From Acidobacteriota bacterium (GTDB lineage: Bacteria; Acidobacteriota; Terriglobia; Bryobacterales; Bryobacteraceae): DNA of 64,000 bases. Positions 18,084-26,268 of this stretch are shown here, piece by piece. Position numbers and translations under genes: made by a program. The stretch's first letter is position 1, and every line of letters begins with the position of its first letter. The DNA lies in the NCBI GenBank assembly GCA_947470805.1, contig CANIVU010000018.1:1-64000 (forward strand). The letters are read 5' to 3'. A model generated the notes under the pieces. It was not told the origin of the DNA and did not search any database. It saw nothing but the letters and a program-made list of their open reading frames with translations.

Positions 18084-19991
18084 ATGAAATTGCGATCTCT
18101 GCTCTTCGTGGCCGCCATTGGCGCGGCGTTCGCCCAACCGCCTGCCATGCAAACCGGCGACGGCATTTGGCTGCGTGACGCGCTCTTTGGAGAAAAGGAC
18201 ACCTTCGATTCCTGCCTGGCGCACCAACCCGGCCAAGGGCAATATCACAACCACGTGCAACCGGTCTGCCTGCGGGCGCAGCTTGGCGACAATATCGACA
18301 TGATCGCCACCAGCCGGACGGGCAACGCGTATCGCGAAAAGCAGAGCGGATGGAAGCACTCCCCGATTCTGGGTTGGTCATTGGACGGCTATCCGATCTA
18401 TGGACCGTATGGCTACAGCGACCCGAAGAGCGCGGCGAGCCCCATCAAGCGTATGAAGAGCGGCTATCGGTTACGCAAGCTCACGCAGCGCGACTCGCTG
18501 CCGGAGTGGGCGCTGGGTTACCACACCGGCGTTTCGCAACAACTCACGACCGCGCAGCAAGGGCCGCCTATCAACGAGCGGTTCCCTTTGGGCCGCTACA
18601 TCGAAGACAACGAGTTCGTGGCCGGATTGGGCGACCTCGATCAATTCAATGGCCGCACCACAGTGACGCCTGAATATCCCAATGGCACCTATGCGTACTT
18701 CATCACGTTGAAGGACGACGGTACGCCGGCATTCCCCTACATCGTCGGGCTGCAGTATTACGGCTCGGTGGCGCGGGGCCAGGTGACGATCCCCGCCGAG
18801 GCTCAGGATTACTTCAACAGCGGCCAGTTCAACGGCCCGCGCAATACGACCGATCCGACGTTGAAAGCCTGGCAGACTGATGGTGCGACGACAGTGGCGC
18901 GGGCGATCGTAGGATGGGATCCCTCGGCCGGCCCGCAGACCACCTGGCCCGGCACGCAGCCGGCTGGCGCACGGGCGCCGGGCGGCGGCGTCACCACTCC
19001 AACTAATGGCGATATCCAGCGCATCCGCACCACGGCGAGCACCGTCTATGTGAATTCGAATAACCTGCCCAGCTACGTCATCGGGCCCTGGTTCGCGGGC
19101 GGAATGAACGGCGGCGTGTTCATGAATTTCGCTGCGTCGATCAACGTGCAATTCGCTCTGCCGCGCGCTCCGCAGGCGGCGTCGGGAACACGCACAAATA
19201 CCGGGCTGGGGGCCGTTGGCATCTGGGTGAACGGAGTGGCCATTTTCAATGCGGCAGACGGCGCTTCCTACCGCAACGCGGGCGGCGACGATGCAGGCGG
19301 CGGGATCGTTCAATCGAACGCCGTTCACTGGTCGTCAGCGTCGCTCGAAGGTGGACCCGTGACGCCGGGCGCGTTGATGACGGCATTCGCCCAATTTGAA
19401 GGAAAACTGGCCACCACGACGGAAGCCGCGGCGACTGCGAACTGGCCGCTTTCGCTCGGCGGCGCGACGGTCACTATCGTCGACGCAACCGGCACCTCGA
19501 CGCAGGCGCCCATCTCCTATGCGTCGGCGAAACAGCTGAATTACCGGATTCCTGAAACCGTCGCCACGGGACTGGCGACGGTTCGAATCACCGCAGGCGG
19601 CGTAACGGTACCTGGTGCCATTAACATCATCACGGCGTACCCCGGCCTCTTCCGAGCCAATGCCGAAAATGCGGCCGTGGCACAGGTGGCGCGCGTCAGT
19701 GGCGGCAGCGTGGTTTATGAACTAGCTAATGCGCCGATCGCGATTGGGACCTCCGCCGAACAGGCCACGCTTGTTCTGTACGGCACCGGGCTGAACGGGG
19801 TGAAGGACGTCACCGCGACTGTCGGCGGCGTGGCCGTTCCGGTCGACTACGCAGGGCCGCAAGGCACCTACGCCGGGCTGGACCAGATCAACCTCTCCCT
19901 GCCTCAGACATTGACGGGCAAGGGCAAGGTGGATGTCATCGTGACAGCCGCGGGCAAGCCGTCGAATCCGGTCAACATCACCATCCGGTAA
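18084..19991 (+). CDS. Secreted YHYH-domain protein with Solibacter-type C-terminal domain
   Basis: 635 residues with signal peptide. Residues about 20-235 form a YHYH domain: the name motif appears as GQYHNHVQPVCL, with SPILGWSLDGYPIYGPYGY and the late TYAYFITLKDDGTPAFPYIVG. A middle part (240-430) is not recognised. Residues about 430-635 match the Solibacter C-terminal domain (TIGR03437): AFAQFEGKL, SYASAKQLNYRIPE, VLYGTGLNGV and GLDQINLSLP. The YHYH family has no firm function; conserved His and Cys suggest metal binding, which is inference. It sits 56 bp after the receptor and 1 bp before the second YHYH gene. Confidence 0.85.
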   Translation: MKLRSLLFVAAIGAAFAQPPAMQTGDGIWLRDALFGEKDTFDSCLAHQPGQGQYHNHVQPVCLRAQLGDNIDMIATSRTGNAYREKQSGWKHSPILGWSLDGYPIYGPYGYSDPKSAASPIKRMKSGYRLRKLTQRDSLPEWALGYHTGVSQQLTTAQQGPPINERFPLGRYIEDNEFVAGLGDLDQFNGRTTVTPEYPNGTYAYFITLKDDGTPAFPYIVGLQYYGSVARGQVTIPAEAQDYFNSGQFNGPRNTTDPTLKAWQTDGATTVARAIVGWDPSAGPQTTWPGTQPAGARAPGGGVTTPTNGDIQRIRTTASTVYVNSNNLPSYVIGPWFAGGMNGGVFMNFAASINVQFALPRAPQAASGTRTNTGLGAVGIWVNGVAIFNAADGASYRNAGGDDAGGGIVQSNAVHWSSASLEGGPVTPGALMTAFAQFEGKLATTTEAAATANWPLSLGGATVTIVDATGTSTQAPISYASAKQLNYRIPETVATGLATVRITAGGVTVPGAINIITAYPGLFRANAENAAVAQVARVSGGSVVYELANAPIAIGTSAEQATLVLYGTGLNGVKDVTATVGGVAVPVDYAGPQGTYAGLDQINLSLPQTLTGKGKVDVIVTAAGKPSNPVNITIR

Positions 19992-19992
19992 C

Positions 19993-21813
19993 ATGCGCCT
20001 CGCAGCCATCGCACTTTTTATCTCCACACTTGCCGCGCAACCGGTGCGGCAAGTGTGGATCCGTGCGAAGGCGCCGGGCAGTGTGCAGCCGGACGTCCAT
20101 AGCGTCGACGTTACGGAGAGAGATGTCATCGTGCGTTCCGCGGGTATCTCGCTGGCGCGGCTTGGGCCGCTTGGCGTCTCGCCACAGCTGCCGGCCAGCG
20201 CCCACGAGTATACATTCCACATTCCTCTTCAGCCGCGTCCTGCGACGGGCCGGCACGCCCATATTCCGGCCAGTCACGCGGGGGTGTTCGTCAACGGCGT
20301 GCCGATCCCCAATCAATTCGAAGCGACTTCCTACCGCGGGCAGAATATCTGGCATTTCGACAGCGTGAATCGCAACGCCAACAGCACGCACGCCACGCCG
20401 CAACCGGGCCTGTTGGAAGATCTGCTGCCGGACCGGAATCGCCATTCGCCCCTTATCGGATTCGCGCTCGACGGCTATCCCGTCTACGGCCCGTGGACCG
20501 GCGGTGCGCGCATGCGTTCGAGCTATCAACTACGCCAGATCCAGACCCGTGATCGCTGGCCAGACGGCACCCTGCTCGCCCCCGGCCAGGCCGGTCCGCC
20601 GGTGAGCGCGGAACATCCGCTCGGCACGTTCGCGGAAGACTATGAGTATGTCCCCGGTTCAGGAGACCTCGACGAATTCAACGGGCGGCTTGCAAAAACG
20701 CCAGAATACCCTGGCGGCACCTACGCCTATTTCTTATCGACGAACGAGCAAGGACAAGCGGCGTTCCCGTATCTGCTGGCGCACGAATTCTACGGCGAAT
20801 ACGCAGTTCCGCAAATGCCGGGCATGCTTCGGTTTCGCGTTCCCGGCGCCAACGGAAAACTGGTGCGCCACCTGGAACACATTCACGAAAAACCGATGCA
20901 TGTGCTGGTGATTTCGCACGATCGCCAATCCTTCGCCCACATTCATCCGGAAGTGAACGAAGAGGGCATCTGGGAGGTGCCGTACACGTTTCCCCACACT
21001 GGGCGCTACCGCGTCTATTCCGACTACACGCCGCCCGGCGGGAACCAACGCGTGGAGCATTATGACGTCGACGCCACCGGCCCCGCGCCACGCCCCGCGT
21101 CGCCCTCGGCGAATCCTGGCGTGACGCTGGAATACGCGAATACCGTCCGCGGCGGAGAAGACGTGGAACTCGTCTTCCTCGTCGGCGAAAGCATTCGCGG
21201 ATGGCAACCCTACCTGGGCGCGTGGGCGCACGTCGTCATCGCCGGCGAAGGCCTGTCAAGCCTGCTCCACGCGCACCCCATCGACGGGGCGCCCCCGGGC
21301 GAAGCGCACGACCACACCCGCACCCCGCCGCCGGACCGCGTGCGCGTGGCAGCCAACTTCGCCACACCCGGCCAGTACAAGCTCTGGTTCCAACTACAGC
21401 TCGGCGCAGAAGTCGTCACAATCCCCTTCACGCTCCCGGTCGCGGCCGCCGCCAATCGCCGCACGCAACAACCCATCCCCGCCGGCGCCACGCGGCTCCG
21501 CATAACCGCCCACGGCTACGAACCCATGCGCCTGGAGATACCGGAAGGCAGACCCGTCACGCTCGCCATCACGCGTACCTCCGAAGGCAACTGCGGCGGC
21601 CGCATCGTCTTCCCCGCCCTCGGCCTAACGCACGACATCCCGCCGGGCGGCACGACGCTGTTGACCCTGCCCGCGCAACCCAAGGGCGAAGTGCACTTCA
21701 CCTGCGGCATGGGCATGTACCGCGGCAGTATCGTCGCCGTCAGCGCGGCGCCGTCGCCAGACCCTCAAAAAACTCGCAGTGCTTCCGGAAGCCCAACGAC
21801 GCGTAAACCCTGA
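19993..21813 (+). CDS. Secreted YHYH-like protein with His-rich middle and C-terminal copper-type cupredoxin domain
   Basis: 606 residues, signal peptide MRLAAIALFISTLAAQ. The first 275 residues follow the YHYH layout (AGVFVNGVPIPNQFEATSY, SPLIGFALDGYPVYGPW, GTYAYFLST) but the histidine motif itself is degenerate (THATPQPG). A His-rich central part has HLEHIHEKPMHVLV, AHIHPE and LLHAHP, possibly two beta domains. The last 110 residues are a cupredoxin with GNCGGRIVFPALGL and FTCGMGMYRG, the form found attached to copper-handling proteins. I infer copper or silver binding at the surface. The final 24 residues lie antisense to the acetyltransferase gene and look like an unstructured tail. Confidence 0.8.
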   Translation: MRLAAIALFISTLAAQPVRQVWIRAKAPGSVQPDVHSVDVTERDVIVRSAGISLARLGPLGVSPQLPASAHEYTFHIPLQPRPATGRHAHIPASHAGVFVNGVPIPNQFEATSYRGQNIWHFDSVNRNANSTHATPQPGLLEDLLPDRNRHSPLIGFALDGYPVYGPWTGGARMRSSYQLRQIQTRDRWPDGTLLAPGQAGPPVSAEHPLGTFAEDYEYVPGSGDLDEFNGRLAKTPEYPGGTYAYFLSTNEQGQAAFPYLLAHEFYGEYAVPQMPGMLRFRVPGANGKLVRHLEHIHEKPMHVLVISHDRQSFAHIHPEVNEEGIWEVPYTFPHTGRYRVYSDYTPPGGNQRVEHYDVDATGPAPRPASPSANPGVTLEYANTVRGGEDVELVFLVGESIRGWQPYLGAWAHVVIAGEGLSSLLHAHPIDGAPPGEAHDHTRTPPPDRVRVAANFATPGQYKLWFQLQLGAEVVTIPFTLPVAAAANRRTQQPIPAGATRLRITAHGYEPMRLEIPEGRPVTLAITRTSEGNCGGRIVFPALGLTHDIPPGGTTLLTLPAQPKGEVHFTCGMGMYRGSIVAVSAAPSPDPQKTRSASGSPTTRKP

Positions 21814-22486
21814 TCGCCGCCGCGTTCCCCGCGCGCACGTTTAGCCCAACCGTTTCCAATCCGGCCAGCGCGCCCAGCGTCGCACATGTCGCGATCCGGC
21901 CCAATCCGCGCCCGCGCCAAGCGCTGTGCGTGTAGACGTTGCCCATCGCCGCCGCGCCTTCGTCCGGTGCGTACAAATGAGTCCCGGCCACGGCCAGAAT
22001 CTCACCGCCGTCGCAAACGCCAAAGAACACGCCGTCGTCCACCATGGACGGGAAGAAGAAATCGGGGGACTCCCCACTCGCCGCGCCATCGGCATAGAGA
22101 CGTTCCAACGCCGGCACATCGGCCGCCGTCAACCGCCGCGCCCGCGACACCTCCACCCAACCGGACCGATCCCCGATCCAGCCCATGCGCCACATCAACT
22201 GGCGCTTCGTCACGACGGCGACGCGCTCCACCGCGGCCAGCGCTGGCGCTTGCACTTGCAAGTGTACCGGCCACTGCACGTGCGCCAGTGCTTCAGCAAC
22301 GCTCGCGTCGCCCATGGCGAAGAGGATACAGGTGCCGTAATCGTACAGCACCAAAGTCAGATCCGGTGCGAACCAGCGCGTCTTTCCGAACATGGCAGGC
22401 GCCAAATCGCCGAGCGCGTAGACGCACCAAATCCGGTCCCCCTCAAGCAGGGCCCGGATCTCAGCAGGACTGGTTAACAGTTCCAT
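21740..22486 (-). CDS. GNAT-family N-acetyltransferase
   Basis: 248 residues. The C-terminal 110 residues form a GNAT domain: HSAWRGRGLGRIATCATLGA is the acetyl-CoA pyrophosphate loop (RGxGxG form) and NVRAGNAAAIRVYASLGF the final motif with the usual Asn, Tyr and GF. The N-terminal half (LLEGDRIWCVYALGDLAP and so on) resembles a second, degenerate GNAT-like domain as in two-domain acetyltransferases. The acceptor is unknown; the protein is cytoplasmic. Its last 74 bp overlap the convergent YHYH gene, and both reading frames are needed for their domain ends to be complete on this side. Confidence 0.85.
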   Translation of the reverse strand: MELLTSPAEIRALLEGDRIWCVYALGDLAPAMFGKTRWFAPDLTLVLYDYGTCILFAMGDASVAEALAHVQWPVHLQVQAPALAAVERVAVVTKRQLMWRMGWIGDRSGWVEVSRARRLTAADVPALERLYADGAASGESPDFFFPSMVDDGVFFGVCDGGEILAVAGTHLYAPDEGAAAMGNVYTHSAWRGRGLGRIATCATLGALAGLETVGLNVRAGNAAAIRVYASLGFRKHCEFFEGLATAPR

Positions 22487-22536
22487 AATCAGAACGGGCC
22501 GCGCGCAACTGCCACGGCCCCGTCCCGAAAAGCAAA

Positions 22537-22878
22537 CTAGAAGCTGGCAACCGCGCTGGGTTCGTCGTTGAAAACTTCGAACACCGTGTAGAGCTTCGTG
22601 ATCTGCAACAGATCCTGAACGCGCTTGGTCAGGTTCAGCAGTTTCAGATTCCCGCCGTTGTTGGATACCGTTGTGAAGGCCGACACCAGTTCGCCGATGC
22701 CGGAGCTATCGATGTAGGTGACTTCGCCGAGGTTCAGGACGATATTCTTGTTACCGTCCGCCACCAGCTTCTTCACCGCCTCGCGAATCGCCACGGAGCC
22801 GTCACCCAAAGTGATCTTCCCCCCAACGTCCACCAGGACCACATCACCGTTCTGCCGATTATTAATAGTTGCGCTCAT
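22537..22878 (-). CDS. STAS-domain anti-sigma factor antagonist
   Basis: 113 residues, a single STAS domain of SpoIIAA/RsbV length. VTYIDSSGIGELVSAF carries the phosphorylatable serine at position 58, matching the conserved serine of SpoIIAA. When dephosphorylated such proteins bind an anti-sigma kinase and free a sigma factor. No anti-sigma kinase is in the window. A strong ribosome site (GGAGAGG) lies 5 bases before the ATG. The gene is divergent from an FHA-GAF-PP2C phosphatase across 82 bp, the natural partner that would dephosphorylate it; the shared spacer probably holds promoters for both. Confidence 0.9.
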   Translation of the reverse strand: MSATINNRQNGDVVLVDVGGKITLGDGSVAIREAVKKLVADGNKNIVLNLGEVTYIDSSGIGELVSAFTTVSNNGGNLKLLNLTKRVQDLLQITKLYTVFEVFNDEPSAVASF

Positions 22879-22960
22879 TTATCCTCTCCAAAACAAGGTC
22901 CCGCCGATGCGCGAGTTCCTTGTGCCAACATGAGATACTTTCACAGTATAGCCGCGCCGC

Positions 22961-24634
22961 ATGCCTGAAATTGTAGAATCCGAGATCTTGTTGATTGGAC
23001 CAGACGGCGAATCCCGTCCGATCCGCCTCACCACCAGCCCCTACATCATGGGCAGGTCGGAGTCCGTGAGTCTGCCGATGCCGGGCGACACCATGCTGTC
23101 CCGCCAGCATTGTTCCTTCGAATGGACTGGCGACGCGTGGATCGTCCGGGACATGGGGAGCAAAAACGGAACGACCGTCAACGGCCTCAACCTGATCCGC
23201 GAACACCGCCTTTCCCCCGGAGACCGCATCGTCGCCGGCCGCCAGATCATTGAATTCGAAACCAAGAAGTCACCGAGCACAAAGCCCGTACCCAGCCCGC
23301 TCGAGTTCGTCGAGGATGAAGCCGGCGCCGCCATCCGGCCCGATTCCACGTTCATCATCCGGCTCGACTCGGCCAATTTCTCCTCCAAGCAAACCGGCGC
23401 ATCCGCCAGCATTGAACTGGAACGGGCCAACCGCCGGATGGAAGCCCTTGTCCGCGCCGGCCGCGAACTGGCGTCCTTTAAACCGATTGAAAGCCTCTTC
23501 GGCATCACGCTCGATCTGGCGCTCGACGCCGTCGGCGCCAAACGTGGCATCCTCATGACGCTCGAAAACGGCGAACTTGTAACCCGCGCCCACAAGGGCG
23601 ACGGCTTCCGCGTCTCCTCCGCCGTGCGCGATAAAGTGATGCGCGAACGCGCCTCGCTCCTGGTGCAGGACGCCAGCAACGACTCTCTGCTGCGCGCCTC
23701 ACAAACCATCGTCCAGCAGAAGATCAAGAGTCTGATGGCCGTGCCGCTCCAAACGGAGTCGCAAGTGATCGGCATTCTCTACGTCGACACGCCCAACATC
23801 CTCTACCCCTTCGACGCCGAAGCACTCAGCCTGCTCACCGTATTCGCCAACATCGCCGCCATCCGCATCGAACACGCTCGACTGGTCGAAGTGGAGCATG
23901 CCGAGCGCCTACTGACGCACGACTTGGAACAGGCCGCCGACATCCAGCGCAGCCTCTTCCCACAGGCGCCCCCGGTGCTCCCTGGTCTGCAACTGTCTGG
24001 CCGCTCGCTGCCCTGTCGCTCGGTCGGCGGCGACTATTTCGACTACGTGCCGATGTCGGACGGACGCATCTTCGTCGTCGTTGCCGACGTCTCCGGCAAG
24101 GGACTCGCCGCGTCGCTCCTCATGTCCAGCCTGCAGGCCCGCGTCCACGCCCTCTGTGAACTGCAGACTGATGTGGCCAAACTCGTCAGCCGCCTGAACC
24201 ACTCCACCAAGGCCAATACTCCTGACAACAAATTCATCACCGGCTTCTTCGCCGCCATCGACCCGGTGACCGGCGAAATGGAATACGCCAACGCCGGGCA
24301 CAACCCGCCCGTCATCGCCCGCCAGAACGGAAAGGTGGAACTGCTCACCGCCGGCGGCCCCGTGCTTGGCATTCTGCCCAACATCAACTACGTCGGCGGC
24401 CGCACGAAACTGGAAACCGGCGACCTGTTGGTGATGTATAGCGATGGCGTTTCGGAAGCGCCCAACGCCAAGGACGAAGAGTTCGGCGAGGAGGCCGTGG
24501 CGCAGATCGCCGCGTCGTGTCTGGACCGCTCCGCCGACGAAGTGCTGATGGAAATCGCCCGCCAGCTACGCGCCTTTCTCGGCGAATGTTCGCCCACCGA
24601 CGACGTTACGATGGTCGTCGCGCGCAAGCTGTAA
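22961..24634 (+). CDS. FHA-GAF-SpoIIE-type PP2C serine phosphatase
   Basis: 557 residues, cytoplasmic. Residues about 5-100 are an FHA domain (YIMGRSESV, LSRQHCSFEW, GSKNGTTVNG) that reads phosphothreonine. Residues about 160-315 are a GAF domain. From about 330 comes the RsbU/SpoIIE phosphatase: CRSVGGDYFDYV, VVADVSGKGLAASLLMS, YANAGHNPPVI, LLVMYSDGVSEA and TDDVTMVVAR, with all metal-binding aspartates in place. It should dephosphorylate a STAS antagonist, and one is encoded divergently next door. FHA input implies control by a Ser/Thr kinase not found here. Its end overlaps the next convergent gene by 29 bp. Confidence 0.92.
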   Translation: MPEIVESEILLIGPDGESRPIRLTTSPYIMGRSESVSLPMPGDTMLSRQHCSFEWTGDAWIVRDMGSKNGTTVNGLNLIREHRLSPGDRIVAGRQIIEFETKKSPSTKPVPSPLEFVEDEAGAAIRPDSTFIIRLDSANFSSKQTGASASIELERANRRMEALVRAGRELASFKPIESLFGITLDLALDAVGAKRGILMTLENGELVTRAHKGDGFRVSSAVRDKVMRERASLLVQDASNDSLLRASQTIVQQKIKSLMAVPLQTESQVIGILYVDTPNILYPFDAEALSLLTVFANIAAIRIEHARLVEVEHAERLLTHDLEQAADIQRSLFPQAPPVLPGLQLSGRSLPCRSVGGDYFDYVPMSDGRIFVVVADVSGKGLAASLLMSSLQARVHALCELQTDVAKLVSRLNHSTKANTPDNKFITGFFAAIDPVTGEMEYANAGHNPPVIARQNGKVELLTAGGPVLGILPNINYVGGRTKLETGDLLVMYSDGVSEAPNAKDEEFGEEAVAQIAASCLDRSADEVLMEIARQLRAFLGECSPTDDVTMVVARKL

Positions 24635-25562
24635 GGAACGGAAGCAGCGCCGCGTTCACCTCGTGAGGGCGCTCCTGCTGAATGAAATGGCCGGCGCCAT
24701 CGATCAGCACCGGCGCCGCCAGCTGCGGCAGGGCAGCCTGCATCACGTCGATCGGCGACCGCCCGCCGATCGGAGCAATCACGGGGTCTTTCGTACCGGC
24801 GACAAAGAGCGCCGGCTGCCCAATCGTCGCGCCCGCCCACGGCGCCAGTAGCTCCCAATTCCGGTCCAGATTCCGATACCAGTTCAGTCCGCCGCGAAAT
24901 CCGGTACGGACGAAATCGGCGGTCATCGTGTCCAGGTCGGCATCGGTCAGCCACGCGGGCAAGGCGGGGACGTCCGTCATCCCATCCAGAAATCCCAACC
25001 CCGGACGAATAGACAGCGGCGAACCGTCCCCTGAGAGCCCGGTGAACATCCGGCGCAGCGCCAGCCGCGGATCCCGTTCGAACTCGGCCTCGGCCACGCC
25101 TTCTTTCTGAAAGTAGAGCCAGTAATGGTTCTCCAGCCCCGCCTTGTGCAGGGTGCGCAACGGCGGCGCCGCGCCGCGCGGCCGGAACGGCACGCTCATC
25201 GCCGCCACGGCCGGGAACAGATCGGGCCGCAACAGCGCCGCCTGCCACGCCACCGCCGCCCCCCAATCGTGGCCAACCAGCAGCGCCTGCCTCTCGCCCA
25301 GCGCCGCCACCAGGCCGACCACGTCGCCCACCAGATGCAACATGTGATACGCATCCACGGCGGCCGGAGCATCCGTGCCGCCGTACCCGCGCAGGTCAGG
25401 CGCGACGGCGTGAAATCCAGCCGCGGCCAGTGCCGGCAACTGATGGCGCCACGAGTACCAGCTCTCCGGAAACCCGTGGCACAACAGCACCAGCGGCCCC
25501 TCACCCGCCTCGGCAAGGTGGAAACGAATCCCGTTCGCCACCACCTCGCGATGGGTGATCAC
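24606..25562 (-). CDS. Alpha/beta hydrolase, epoxide-hydrolase type
   Basis: 318 residues. Oxyanion motif HGFPESWYSWRHQ near residue 29, nucleophile Asp99 in VGHDWGAAVAW, catalytic His292 in GAGHFIQQERP, and the cap tyrosines in HYWLYFQKEG (Tyr150) and NWYRNLDRNW (Tyr229) that polarise the epoxide ring. This is the full set for soluble epoxide hydrolases (EC 3.3.2.10-like), so epoxide or haloalkane-like opening is likely, with unknown natural substrate. It is cytoplasmic. Its start overlaps the end of the DinB-like gene upstream by 4 bp (ATGA), so the two are translationally coupled. Confidence 0.88.
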   Translation of the reverse strand: MITHREVVANGIRFHLAEAGEGPLVLLCHGFPESWYSWRHQLPALAAAGFHAVAPDLRGYGGTDAPAAVDAYHMLHLVGDVVGLVAALGERQALLVGHDWGAAVAWQAALLRPDLFPAVAAMSVPFRPRGAAPPLRTLHKAGLENHYWLYFQKEGVAEAEFERDPRLALRRMFTGLSGDGSPLSIRPGLGFLDGMTDVPALPAWLTDADLDTMTADFVRTGFRGGLNWYRNLDRNWELLAPWAGATIGQPALFVAGTKDPVIAPIGGRSPIDVMQAALPQLAAPVLIDGAGHFIQQERPHEVNAALLPFLTACARRPS

Positions 25563-26176
25563 TTCTTCGGGTACCCCGGCGCGGCGGTCACTTCTTTCAT
25601 CTGCAGCAGGTGGCGCTCGGCGTGGCCGCTGATCATGAGAATCATCTCGTACAGGTCCATCTCCTGCCCGGGGCCCATCTGGAAAAACCGGCCGCGCAGA
25701 TCCTCATCGGTCGTTTCGACATACTTGATCGTCAGGTCGCGCCGCTCGTTCAACGCCGCTACCAGCGCCGCCTTCGATGCGAAGCGCCCGGTCGGCCGGA
25801 TTTCCCCCGGCGCCGAGGCGCGCTTGCTGCGGTCGGCCATCTGCGCCAGCACCGCCTTGTTGCCGGCCTCCCGCCTCGTCGCCTTCGCGGTCCGCTTGGC
25901 TTCGTCAACGGGCAACTTCTTCGCGCTCTGCTGAATCAGGCCGCGGAGCATGTTCTCCGTCTCGGTAATGTGTTCGGCGCATTCGGCGATGCTCCAGCGG
26001 TCCGGACCAGCCTTAAACTTCCACTGCGCCTCGCTCAACGGCGCGATCAGGTCCAAAACCTGCTTCCGCGTCGCGTGCAAATGGCTCATCGCCTGGTCGC
26101 GCTCGCCCTTGCTCAGCGTCTCGGCGCACATCGGTAGCGCCAATAGCGCCAGCATCATCCAACTCCGCATCCTCAA
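25559..26176 (-). CDS. DinB-fold protein with signal peptide
   Basis: 205 residues. An N-terminal signal peptide (MRMRSWMMLALLALPMCAE) is followed by a DinB/YfiT four-helix bundle. The metal-ligand histidines appear as WSIAECAEHITETE (first) and ISGHAERHLLQM (last two), the pattern of the DinB superfamily. Cytoplasmic family members are thiol transferases or metal-dependent hydrolases; the role of exported ones is unknown. It leads a two-gene unit with the epoxide-hydrolase-like enzyme. A second in-frame ATG at 26170 could also be the start. The 92 bp upstream is shared with the HD-GYP regulator. Confidence 0.85.
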   Translation of the reverse strand: MRMRSWMMLALLALPMCAETLSKGERDQAMSHLHATRKQVLDLIAPLSEAQWKFKAGPDRWSIAECAEHITETENMLRGLIQQSAKKLPVDEAKRTAKATRREAGNKAVLAQMADRSKRASAPGEIRPTGRFASKAALVAALNERRDLTIKYVETTDEDLRGRFFQMGPGQEMDLYEMILMISGHAERHLLQMKEVTAAPGYPKK

Positions 26177-26268
26177 ATCCTCCGGCTTCCTAGGGTTAGA
26201 TTCCTAGATGAAAGGCCTAAACGTTCAGTGCCCACAGGCCGATAGTAGCAAAGGAGGCAGTGAACAGA

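Noticed and set aside
14267-18084. Search for a dif-like site at the skew change
   Set aside because: No sequence resembling the XerC/XerD arms was seen by eye; absence is not conclusive.
22935-22955. ATACT/AGTAT inverted repeat between STAS and PP2C genes
   Set aside because: Short arms; could be part of a promoter but no box pair is convincing.
26202-26220. CTAGG/CCTAG inverted repeat before the HD-GYP gene
   Set aside because: Five-base arms are too short to support an operator.
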